Part shown: positions 44,700 to 55,048 of the stretch, piece after piece
Position numbering within the stretch: the stretch's first letter is position 1
Layout of the letters: the number at the start of each line of letters is the position of its first letter
Assembly (NCBI GenBank): GCA_015680685.1
Contig: MNCI01034664.1
Location: 8,642 to 63,941 of the forward strand
Length of the DNA stretch: 55,300 bases
Direction: 5' to 3'
Source: Gnetum montanum
Lineage: Eukaryota > Streptophyta > Gnetopsida > Gnetales > Gnetaceae
The notes under the pieces: model-generated
Databases searched by the model: none
Told to the model about the DNA's origin: nothing
What the model saw: only the letters and a program-made list of their open reading frames with translations
Translations under genes and position numbers: made by a program

Positions 44700-46970
44700 A
44701 CCTTGAGCAGGACCTTCCTGTTGTCCGTGTTTCAAGGCCATCTGCAATCACACGGGGCCAATCGTTAGTAAGGTTGTTACCAAAGTTAGTTTATACCTTA
44801 CTGCTTACCTTAATGAATTTGCTTTATCTCTGTGTGACGTTAATTATTAGGAGAAAATGTCCTCAAAAGATTATAATATTTAATCCTCTTTGCTTAGGTG
44901 GTTTCCAAATCTAGTTTCCTAGTATAACTAAGGAGATGAAATTGTTTTTGGCACATTTATCATTAATTTTATAACTAATTACCCTTAATAATTTCCTTTG
45001 GGCGATGATGAATTTCAAAAAATTTATGGGCTATTCGATGTGTGCCCCTCCTCCATAACTAAGCTAAACACTCTAGGTTCAAGTAGGTTCAAACGAAATG
45101 AAAATCGGAGTACCGGTGAGCGAGTTATGGATATGAAAGCAAGGGACGTGCAATCATGAGTCATAGAGAGAAATTTGAAAAACTTTCGCTGCATGAACAA
45201 TTGCAAATAATGTTGATAGGCACAGGGGGGTCGCATATATATATATATATATTTTGGACACGATATCGCATATGCAATAACACGGATGCAATATTGCGTC
45301 GCCAACAATATCACGTACGCAATATCGCGAACCTATCGAAGTTAGGGCACTTTATAGAATGTACCGAATTTTTAATATTTTTCTAAAATTAAACAATGTA
45401 AACTAAGGACATCTGGATTGTTATTAAAGGGTTCCAAGCTAATTCAACTAGTTCTGAAGGCATGAAAATTATGATGGTGTGGAATTTATCAATAAGGACC
45501 TTGGATGATAAGGGAGAGAAAAAGGATATATGATGGTTCATAGGAACGTTTGAATTGGAGGGATAGTAATAAGGGAAAGAATATCATTGACAATATGCTA
45601 AGGGTAATAGATGATGTGCCGAAGATGTTTTATGAGTGCAAATTACAAAAATTACGCAAATGTGTCCTCCCCAAAGCAAGTTCCAACCTATAATGCCCTT
45701 GCGTAACCACACCTTAAAATGTCCGTAGGCATTGGAAGGGTTAAATGTAGTCCACACTGGTTCCACAAAACACACACATGTAAGTATCACTAGAATGAGG
45801 TAAGAATTCTATGCTACACAAGACACGAGCTACAATTACATGAATAGCGAGACAAGATGGACTATAGAAGAGATTGTAGAGATTGGGACATGAGGTAACT
45901 GACCCAAGGCATAATGAATCCTGTGTGTAAAGCATGATTAATGTGTCATTAACTTGTTGTTCCAAGATAGAACCAAGTTCATTCCTCTGATCAATGACAC
46001 CGCATTGTTTCATCCCATGATGAGCGACTATGAGAGTACCATAACAACAAGGCATACAATCACTTAGCATTTTGTTCAAGGGAGGAGTGATTTTTGCTTT
46101 GTGGCACTTTCTTTGTTTTTTATTTTCATTATTTATTTTTTATTTTTATTTTATTTTTAATGCTGAATCTAGAGAAGCCGCCAACTCTCAAGCATGGGAG
46201 CATGTTTTTCCAATGAGATCCCCTAAACAGCATTGGATTTTTGAGTGCCTTTTGATTACTCTTACTCCCATTTTGCATTAGATCTATAAGGATCTTAGTA
46301 CAACCACATTGCGTGATAACTCTCACAGACATCACCAAAGAGAATCCACAAGTCCCCTTGATGTCACACCCTAATCATTTTCTCTTGGTCCATAATTCTT
46401 CATGCTACGTACAATGAACACAAAATTAATTTTAAGTTTTAAGAATGTCAAGAATATCACTGTACCCTTGAACAGAACCTCTTATTTTTAGAATGGATGA
46501 GTGGGTGTAATGGGCTTACTGTCCAAATAACTGATCACTCGAGACTCAATAACATAGAACACACCTCAACCAACGAGCCACATGAGTGTTTTATTCGTAG
46601 ATGAGATTACTTATAAAAAGATAAAAAGACAAAAAGATAAAACAAGAAATTGAAAAATGAAAAATGAAAAATTAAAAAATAAAAAATTGTAAAATTAAAG
46701 AAAATTAAAAATATTTATTAATCCTACTTGTTATTAGAATGGGGGATATCCCCCATAACTAAACAATTGAGCATGGCGAGGATTAATAAATGAAAGATGA
46801 GGATCCTTGCATGTTGGAAATATCGAAACTTGGTCATACTTACCCCATTGGGGTTCACACACCTAATTATAGTAAGCATAGTGGGGCAATTTATAAGATG
46901 TAGTTCTCGGGTAAAGAGTTGACCCACTATGATACTTGAGATCGTAAGATGGTATGCAAAGATCAGGATG
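44700..46970 (-). other. Spacer between gag and extra ORF
   Basis: No pol motif on either strand. It contains a (TA)n run near 45235-45253, a GATATC-type cluster (45255-45335), a cysteine-rich open stretch of 112 codons at 46079-45741 that I do not recognise, T-rich DNA at 46105-46160 and a GAAAAAT/TAAAAAG-type simple repeat at 46615-46715. Confidence 0.6.
45255..45335. repeat. Internal GATATC-type motif cluster
   Basis: Five motifs like those of the LTR U3 (CGATATCGC, GCAATAACAC, GCAATATTGCG, CAATATCACG, CGCAATATCGCG), but inside the element, about 3.5 kb from its nearer (3') LTR. Confidence 0.7.
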
Positions 46971-48533
46971 TCACCCTCCATGGCTATGTTCATTGGGGCA
47001 TATGGTTGTTGGAGTGTTAATTGGTGGCCCTAATGAGGTGACAGGAGGCGTTGGGTTTGAGGAGAAGGATGCACCACAGTGTTGGACTTGTGCTGGGTTG
47101 GAGAATGCAGTGGCCTTGGAACTGTGTTGTCCCTTCCTACGATCATGTCTAAAGAAGGGATGCCTTTGATGTTGAGCAGGTCTCTCACTGCTGTTGGCAA
47201 TAGTAGCACAAGTAACGTTCATGGGTTGTTGCTGTGGTGTAGACACTTCAGGAACAGTTGGTGGCGATGTAGAAGGAGGGAAAGAATGAGAATGTTGAAA
47301 TTTAGAAGAAGTGTAAGTTACACAAGGCTGTGGTTGTGTTGAGGACATGGGCTGATAGTATTGAGGAGAATGATAATGCGGCAAGATAGAGTATGTTGAC
47401 CTAGTTGGGAAAACTAGATGTTGGACTAGATAAGCATTTGGATTTGGATGATACAAAGGGTTTCTCTAGTTTAGGGATGGCTTCCCCCACGACTAGGATT
47501 GTTGCCACTGTGATTGAACACAGTATCTTTGTACAAACTTTGCGTGTAACGTGCTTTCCCAATGCTCATATAAATGTAACAAGATTGGGCATTGGCCCTT
47601 GGGGTGATCGTACAGGAAAATGTTACATTCATATGTATGATTGGCAATTGAGCTCTTATTTTCTTCATCTCTTCTTTTTTATTGTCTAATGATATTTTTT
47701 TCTACTTCTCAGGTTGTCAAAACTCTATCTCCAATAACATTGATATATTCTCCACACTTTTTATGCATCCACACCATCATCTTATTGATCTTTGCCTCAA
47801 TTTCATCTAATGATTGTTGTACTAGCAAAGATGGTTCTTCCTCCTTGAGATGGGTTGATTTCTCCTTTTTGTGATTATGGACCTCTGTTAAGTTGAGATT
47901 TTGGTCCCATTGATGTTTTTCAACACTCTCCCATCTAGCCATTTCTCCTTCTTATTTTTCTACCTACTTAATAAGCTCTTGGAATTGATGGATTCATAGT
48001 TCGTATAGTTGACCTTGGGCATACATCCCTAGGGTCTCTCTTGTTTCATTACGAAGTCCATCAATGATATGGTACATTAGCTTTTCCTCGAAGAACTCAT
48101 GGCCTGGACAGTTGTTTAACAGTGCATAATATCTTTCTAAGGCCATGTCCAAGGGTTCATGTTGTGCTTGTTTCCACTCTTGCATTTGTTTTCTCAGGGC
48201 CGACACTCTTGCGTAGGTTTGATATCTTTCGTTAAAGAGTTCTACCATTGTTGGCCAACGTCGAATTGAATTTTGTTTTAATGATCTATACTATACTTTT
48301 GCTTGGCCAACGAGTGTCATAGAAAAGAGCTTGAGTTTTTTCCAATTGTTATCAATGTTGTTCCATGCACAGGCATCATAGAAGGCTTGTAAATGTTGTT
48401 GTGGATCTAAGTCATAGCCTCCTGAGAAATTGGGAAAGTTGTTTAAATCAAGCCTGGGTAGGCAGCCCTTTTTACGATGCCTATAGGAGATTCGAATAGC
48501 CTCTTGTATTTGCGTTAAGCTTGTAGTGGCCAA
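46971..48533 (-). pseudogene. gag of the Athila-like element
   Basis: A single minus-strand frame from 48533 to 46971 is broken only by a few stops (the first replaces the W of the AKVWYRSL motif). It reads CLPRLDLNNFPNFSGGYD, FSMTLVGQAKV, RSLKQNSIRRWPTMVELF, YYALLNNCPGHEFFEEKL, GLRNETRETLGMYAQGQL, the Athila-like capsid pattern (A--WY-SL---SI-SW--M---F...L---CP-H). A Q/P/S-rich tail (47456-46971) with RHDRRKGQH follows. No CCHC knuckle is visible. The upstream frame at 48700-48515 may be the N-terminus after a shift. Confidence 0.8.
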
Positions 48534-48840
48534 TAGGGGTTCATCGTCATCGAGTAAGTTATGCTTTTGTGCGTTGGGATGATGCTACCTTCGTTTATGT
48601 TTATAAGAAACCCCCACCTCGGATTGCGTACTCCAATCTTCATTATCATATAATTCATTGGTTCTCCAATGAATTGCCTCACTAGATGTGGCGTTATCAT
48701 AGTCTTGTAGGAGAGGCATGGTTGTGAAATTGTGTGAATTTTTATGTGACTTTTTTTAATTATTTCTTTCTAAAAGATATATTGTTAATTCCTATACAAT
48801 GACCTTGTATGATATAACTAATCTAGACAACTAGCACCAT

Positions 48841-48857
48841 CCCCGGCAATGGCGCCA
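48841..48857 (-). other. tRNA-Asp-type primer-binding site
   Basis: Minus strand TGGCGCCATTGCCGGGG, one base after the LTR end. It differs at one position from the complement of the plant tRNA-Asp 3' end (TGGCGCCGTTGCCGGGG), the primer typical of Athila elements. Confidence 0.9.
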
Positions 48858-48858
48858 A

Positions 48859-49634
48859 TGATGAGTGACGAGGTACCCCTACACTCAATCATACAAATAT
48901 GAGCGTTACACGTGCGATCTGGTCGAACTCCGCAGACGGACTAGTTGTGGCATCTAGATAGTTAGCCTTAGGTCATAGTTCATTGTCTTCCCACCTAGAC
49001 TAGTATTAGCTTTGTCACGTATGGTTTAGTCTAGAGTGAGGTGTATGATGTGTTCCTACACTAATGCTACTCCTGGGTATGATGGGAAATAATATCAACT
49101 AAGCTAGGAGAGAGAGGGTGAGAGAGAATCTAAACTAGCCTAAGTGTGATGAGCATCCATTTCTTAATCATCTGTACACATCTTAGACCTCATGCACGAC
49201 TACCACTAGGATTACCAAGCGCATGGCCTAGGTACACTACTGGGTTACCAAGTAGTCACACTTAAATGCTTGTGATTAAGTCGTACTCATTTTGTGTTAC
49301 TAGGAGATAAGGGTAGAGAGATATTAACTAAGAAAGCAATAAATAACAATAACAATAAGTGGATGTTGCAATGATGAAGTAATCTTGATCTTTATTGCCA
49401 GTCATGTGGGCATCCAAGTACGTCACACTCGAATAAGGATGTCATAAAATTATAATCATCACACTACGGGCATGCACTGGGAGAAAGGGTTGAGAGGAAA
49501 AGCTGACAAAAAGTCCCTACCTTAATACTAAAACTAGATTCTAAACCAAATCCGCCTACCTATTATTTATAGATGAGGAGATAGGTTGTGATATCGTGTA
49601 TTTGATATCACAACCAACAATTCATGACTCATCA
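48859..49634 (-). repeat. 5' LTR of the Athila-like element
   Basis: 776 bp, TGATGAG...CTCATCA. TATA box CTATAAATA on the minus strand near 49565-49573. Only two GATATC motifs remain (49584-49615), forming one near-perfect palindrome. Confidence 0.92.
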
Positions 49635-50572
49635 GAATTATAAGCATTTATAGAGATATGAACACACATGTTAATGATATCATGCTTAAATTAAGTGTGG
49701 ATGTGTTAACTACCACAAGAGTTATGTGATCAAGCATTTTGAGATAACAATTCCTTAGAACACTAGTTGTCCATGTTGTATTTGTGTATGTGTGGTATTA
49801 GTTATTTATGAATACACCTCAATTATGCTATGCGTATGGTATGCTTTGGTGATGTTTTGTCTATTAGCTAGTATGACATGTTATAGTAATTAAGATAGTT
49901 ATGTTCCTTATGTTATGATGCTGATACAATCATTGAGATTAATGCTTACAAGTGATGCTTTGAACTATTATGGCTATGATTTCATGAGATATACTAACCT
50001 TGTTACACTTTTCTCAGGATGTTACAAACCTCTCCTCTAGTATAACATGAGACTTCCCATCCACAGGGATTTGTAAAGGCCTTCACTCAGTCTTGTATTA
50101 ACCCCCTTTGTATGTAGGTGATGGAGTTAGGAGCATAGGAGATTAGCAAGCTTGAGGGAGCTAATGGAGGATTTAGATTCATACTTTTATGTTTATTTAT
50201 GTATTTCTTTGTGAAGAGATGAACATGTTTGTAGATGGTATTGGTTTGGACAACCTATGAGATTTAGTATTTTTGTACATTGTATATGATGTATATATTA
50301 GTTGTGTGTGTGCCTGATGGAAGTGGTCTAGGTAGGTTGAAGTTTTTCTACATGATAAATAAAGAAGTATGATATAGTCTTTTGATATGTATATATAGTT
50401 ATATTGACTGTTGGGTGTGTTATATACTATTTTTTATAACAAGATTTTTATAAAGTGATTTATGACTTTCTATTGTATTATTCGCATTGCTTTCTCTTAT
50501 GATGAGCAATGCGAATAATATTTTGCTAGATTATAGGTTTCACATAGCTCAATTTGGATTGAACATGCTAGG
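49635..50572 (+). repeat. Probable chromovirus 3' LTR, last segment
   Basis: No gene recognised. Text such as CTTCACTCAGTCTTGTATTAACCCCC near 50090 looks like transcribed LTR sequence of chromoviruses, by general resemblance only. It ends at the insertion point of Tat-R. Confidence 0.4.
50476..50520. repeat. Perfect inverted repeat (16-bp arms, 13-bp loop)
   Basis: TATTATTCGCATTGCT at 50476-50491 and its exact reverse complement at 50505-50520. It lies 53 bp before the Tat-R LTR. It could fold as a stable hairpin; no transposon termini are associated with it. Confidence 0.9.
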
Positions 50573-51933
50573 TGAAACACCACTAATTTTGGCCTAGCAC
50601 TTTTAGACAAGAATCAAGCTAAGTCATGCTGCTGCCCAACATGAGTACAGCGTGACCAAACTTGGAGGCCTCCGAAATAGCCCTCGATGGTCCATGATTC
50701 AACAGGCAAGGTCCCCTCGAGGCCCATAGGCAACTGCACCAACTTCTAGCATCCAGAATCAAAAGTTTCAGGTTCAAAATGTTTGGTTTTGGCTAAGTAC
50801 ACTTTGGTTACTTTTTCAGACGTTGCACAGCGTAAGGATCAGCGTCACCAACTTTTAGAGCCCCAAAACTGGGCCAAAATGACTTCATTTCAAGGGTGCA
50901 AGTCGTCCTCAGGGTCCACTATTGATAACTATGGGTCCCAGCCTTCAAAAATTCTAGATTTCCACTCAAAATTACAAGTTTTGGAGGTCACACTACAGGT
51001 CACACTGCAGGTCACGCTGGGCAATCAAATTTCTCTTATTGTACATTTTATTATAAATCCCCATTTGTGGGCATGTCAAGCCCTCATGGTCTAAAACACA
51101 ACAAAAAAGAATATAAAATATAATTTTTCAAGCAAGTCGGAGTTGGAGCTAATCTTTTTAAATTTTTAAAAAATTTTATCGCTTGAGGGCTTGTCTTTCT
51201 AATTTGTATTTTATTTATGGGCTTGAATGACCCATAAATTGTAAAATACATTGAACCTGGTCAAAGAAAACCCTAGCCAAACCCTAGCCCAACCCTATAA
51301 ATACCCTATCAATTCACACAAACGAGAAGGTAGCAAGAGGAAAGGACAAGAAGAAGAAGAAGATTGGAAGAGGCAAAGATTGGAGAGATTGGCAATTCTG
51401 AAGGAGGACAGAATTTGCAATCCTTGGGCGCTCGGCACATCTGATTGTTGGCTTCCAAGTTTTTCTCACATTCATTCCATTTTATCGTCGCATCATCGTG
51501 TCATATCATTCCGGGGCTAGGCATTTGACTTGCCATCCACACTTGTGCAACTATGCTTTGACCGATGCATATTCTTGTTTGAATAATAAAATACAATTTC
51601 ATTATTGCCTCCCATTTGCATTATTTAGTCCTGTTTATGCTTTTTTTATATAACTTTGTGCATGCTTTATTCATAATTTAGTACACTTTGTTTTACATTT
51701 CGTATCACTGTTTGCATTTCGTTTACATCCTGTTTACGATAACCCCAGCGCTAGTCGTAGCTTACGCTTGGGGAAGTCCTTGGTTGATTTGCGTGCGAAC
51801 CATCCAAGGAACTCTACCTTCGTTTACTTTTCTAGCTTGCCCTCAGGCGAAGGCAGGGTCAGCTGTGGCTACCCGACAATCTCTCGATATCTGTTTCCTT
51901 TACAGCCTTACATCGACGATTTAGGTCAATACA
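50573..51933 (+). repeat. 5' LTR of Tat-R
   Basis: 1361 bp, TGAAACACC...CAATACA. U3 contains a GGTCACACTACA-type triple repeat (50985-51020), three AACCCTA-like units before the TATA box, and no laccase sequence. Confidence 0.75.
51268..51303 (+). promoter_or_regulatory. Core promoter of the Tat-R LTR: AACCCTA repeats and TATA box
   Basis: AAAACCCTAGCC, AAACCCTAGCCC and AACCC follow each other and lead directly into CTATAAATA (51295-51303). AAACCCTA is the plant telo-box found in many promoters; whether it works here is an inference. Confidence 0.55.
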
Positions 51934-51938
51934 GTTTT

Positions 51939-51957
51939 TGGCGCTAGAAGGAGGGCC
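51939..51957 (+). other. Primer-binding site of Tat-R
   Basis: TGGCGCTAGAAGGAGGGCC, five bases after the LTR end. The TGG start and position are standard. The cognate tRNA is not one I can name. Confidence 0.65.
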
Positions 51958-52120
51958 ACTTTCTTGTTATTGGTTAAAACCTCACTCCCTGTCAAAACTT
52001 ATCCACCTTGCCCATTTAAGTCTCCTCATCCCTATTGATCACACTGAGCTTGTGTCACCCCACGCTACAACTGTTTGCGATCCAACTCCATTCGTCTATC
52101 CCAGTCCATTCACATTTATC

Positions 52121-54886
52121 ATGGAATCTTCCCAAGTCAACCCAGTAACACTACCAATTGCTTCAAACCCTGTGACTGCTACGGAATCCATAACCGTTAC
52201 TGAACACATAAATCCTCAAGGCCCTACACACCAATCCCTCAGGCTACAAGGCAAAGGCCCCATTCACGCAACTCTTACACCTGAACAGTATAATTTTATC
52301 TATGTCAAAATCCAAGCCAACCTACCCATTGATCGTATAGAGAGGGAAGCTAAGCAAGAATATGAATTCATCCATAAAGGAGGACGTGAGTTTATTCCTT
52401 CAACTTTTGACATAATCCCACTAGCAGAAAACCAACAAAGACTCATATCCCAACATCATATGGCTAGAAGTCAAGCCTTACAACTACCTCCCATAGAGCC
52501 TCAAGAAGAAGAAGATGACTTTGCAGCCCAATCTGAACATGGAGAATCATACCATACCGTTAGCCCCCATGCCCACACAAATCCATTATTCCATCCTTTC
52601 TTGGAAGAAACTGTGTTTCCTTCTTCGTCCACAAACACTCGAGGACCTGTTCCCCATTCCATTCTTATCTTCTCCGTGCTCAGTAACATTCACTCTGATG
52701 TGTCCACTTCCATCATTCCTCCACCAATGCAGTCCCAACAACTCCCCCAAACCAACGCAGGGTCAATCTTCCAACCTCAAGTAATTGGAATACCGTCAGT
52801 TATACCAGCTTCCACATCCACCCATTACATACCACAGATGCAGATTCATGGGGCACCATTGATTACTCCAACCCAACATGTTCAAGGTGTTACTTCACAA
52901 CCTGTGGCGGGCAATGGGTCCCACTGGTAGTCTTAGTCCCGAATACCATCCCACCACAACAAATGTTAGCCCAACAACCTGCTTTTCCACAAACAATGCA
53001 ACAATTAAACCATTATCATCCACAATCAACTCAATCCATTGGTTTGCCTACCGCCCAAGAATGGGCAGACACACAAAAAATGATGCACTCGTTGGCAGAA
53101 GAATTAAAACGCCTTAAAACTTTCAACAATGAGGAAGTCAAGGTACTAGATTTCTATCAAGATGACCCAATTGACCCCTCAGTTCCACCCTTGACCTTGC
53201 CAAAAGGAGTCTCATTACCTCAACTGACCAAGTACAATGGAGAAGGGGACCCAAATGCCCACCTAGTAACATTTAGAACCGAAAGCCTTTTACTTCAAGC
53301 ATGGCCCCATGTAATCTTGCGAGTGTTTGCAATGTCCTTAACCGGAAAAGCCTTAGACTGGTACTGATCTTTACCCCGTAGCTCCATATCTTCTTTAGAG
53401 AATTTGCTGCATCAGTTTGTCATCCATTTCAAGTACAATCTGAAACCTGAAGCCACGTTAGATAGCTTGATCCAAGTTAAACAAGCACCATTAGAGTTAG
53501 TGCAGAAATTTATCCAAAGGTGGAGTGCAACCTTAAACGAACTTCACCAACCTACCCCCGAAACATATTTACTCACTATCCTCAATTAGCCATGAATGAC
53601 TTTATTAAGTCAAAACTTTACTACCTGAAAGCCCACACATTGAGCCAACCATTCGTACAAATCAAAGACATAGAAGAAGCGGCACAAACAAGTAATGACC
53701 CAGCCTACTCAGCCTTTAGNACAACTATGAAAGAACAGCACCCACTCATACACCTGAAAGTTCCTCAAATAGAAACAACAACACAGGTCATGCCCATACC
53801 TTTGAAAGGAAAGACCCTGCTTAATACACGCCATTGCCCATGAAGCCTTCACAACTACTTGATCAACTTCTAAAGGCTTGGCTAATTCAACACAAAAAAA
53901 TGTCTCCTGTAGCCTCACAAAGACATGATCGCTTTTGCGAATTGGCCAAAAATCCAACTTTAGCAACAGCCAACGAACCCCCCATTCCAAAAGGCTTTAG
54001 GTTGGATAGGTTTTGTGAATATCACCAATGGTGTGGTCATGGGACTGATTACTGCTTTGCATTGAAACAAGACATACAACGCATGATAGATGGAGGTGAA
54101 GTAGTGTTCGACAAGACAAACCCGATAAGGCCTCAAAACCAATCCATGGGGGTCTACAAGGATCCTCTCAATACCAAAACAAACGATGCCCCATATGTGA
54201 TTAATACTATCCATGTGGAAGATAGACAAGATGTTTTTCGAAAGCCTTTTTTGATTTGTGGGCCTTCAGAAAACACACCTACCCCAACATCTCCTCAAGC
54301 CCCTTTTACCATATGCACGTCCCCCACACCATCAAAACCATTCATCATCCGCATACCTCCTTCGGTCGCCACCACAACAAACATACCATCTGAAAACCAA
54401 CCCATTCCCTTTGCGGTCCGAGTGCCAAAACACCTTGGCACACAACCCACCTCCGCTTCTTGACGACCTTTGCGAGAACGTCTTGCCGATAGGCTAATAA
54501 GAGAGCACTTAGAAAGAGAAATAAGAGAGCGCATGGAGAGAGAAAACCATGGACATGAATTAGGACTACCAAAGCCTACATCGCTAAGCACCATTCCCAT
54601 GAGTTTGTCCGTTAATGAGCCTAGTACAAGTCACCAAAACAAAAATGAAGTCATGAGTCATATCCCGAACTCAACATCCTCAGCTACTAATGTAAAAACC
54701 CCTCCACGAGAAATACGAATGCTAGGTCAAACGGACCAAATCTCTATGGATAAGAATGTCCCAAACGGTAAAGACCTAGCAAATGCATTAACCCAGGTCA
54801 CACAAGCCTTAAAACAAAAGAATACTTCCTTAAGTTTGTATGACCTAGTAATGACTTCACCAGTACATCGAGAGGCTCTTATATGA
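52121..54886 (+). pseudogene. gag of Tat-R, frameshifted
   Basis: The ATG at 52121 (MESSQVNPVTLP) is the first sensible start; upstream codons of the same open frame have no ATG and overlap the primer-binding site. Segments: 52121-52930 (N-terminal, P/S/T- and acid-rich), 52963-53367 with LTKYNGEGDPNAHLVTFRTE and FAMSLTGKALDWY (a stop replaces the next codon, 53365-53367), 53404-53589 with QVKQAPLELVQKFIQRW, 53834-54463 with the knuckle CEYHQWCGHGTDYCFALKQ near 54015-54070, and 54470-54886 hydrophilic. These lie in changing frames, so at least three shifts and three stops are present. One N at 53720. Gag would form particles and bind RNA. Confidence 0.8.
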
Positions 54887-55048
54887 ATGCTAACTTCCAT
54901 TCCTGTTAGTGAGGATCTTCCTGCAAACGAACCATCCATTTATGAGGTATTATCCCCACAACTTCAGAAATCAAAGACCACATCCTTAGAGTTTCATGTT
55001 AAGGACATTAAGCTAGATGAGAAAATAGGGGAAATCACCACGGCCCCT

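Larger units (their letters stand above)
40916..49634 (-). mobile_element. Athila-like LTR retrotransposon with gag and an extra ORF but no pol
   Basis: LTRs at 48859-49634 (5') and 40916-41753 (3'), a tRNA-Asp-type primer-binding site and a polypurine tract next to the 3' LTR define a complete 8.7-kb element on the minus strand. Flanks GACTT (40911-40915) and GAATT (49635-49639) match at four of five. The interior holds a gag frame (48533-46971), a 2.3-kb spacer and a long extra frame (44677-42068). No protease, RT, RNase H or integrase motif was found. The primer type and gag resemble the Athila lineage. The solo LTR at 22533 belongs to the same family. Confidence 0.9.

Noticed and set aside
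51938-52120. Upstream extension of the Tat-R gag frame
   Set aside because: It begins inside the primer-binding site and has no ATG before 52121.
53709-54229. Minus-strand frames opposite the Tat-R gag (and the equivalents at 1157-1710)
   Set aside because: Antisense shadows; the same peptides appear opposite gag in both Tat copies because the DNA is homologous, not because they are genes.
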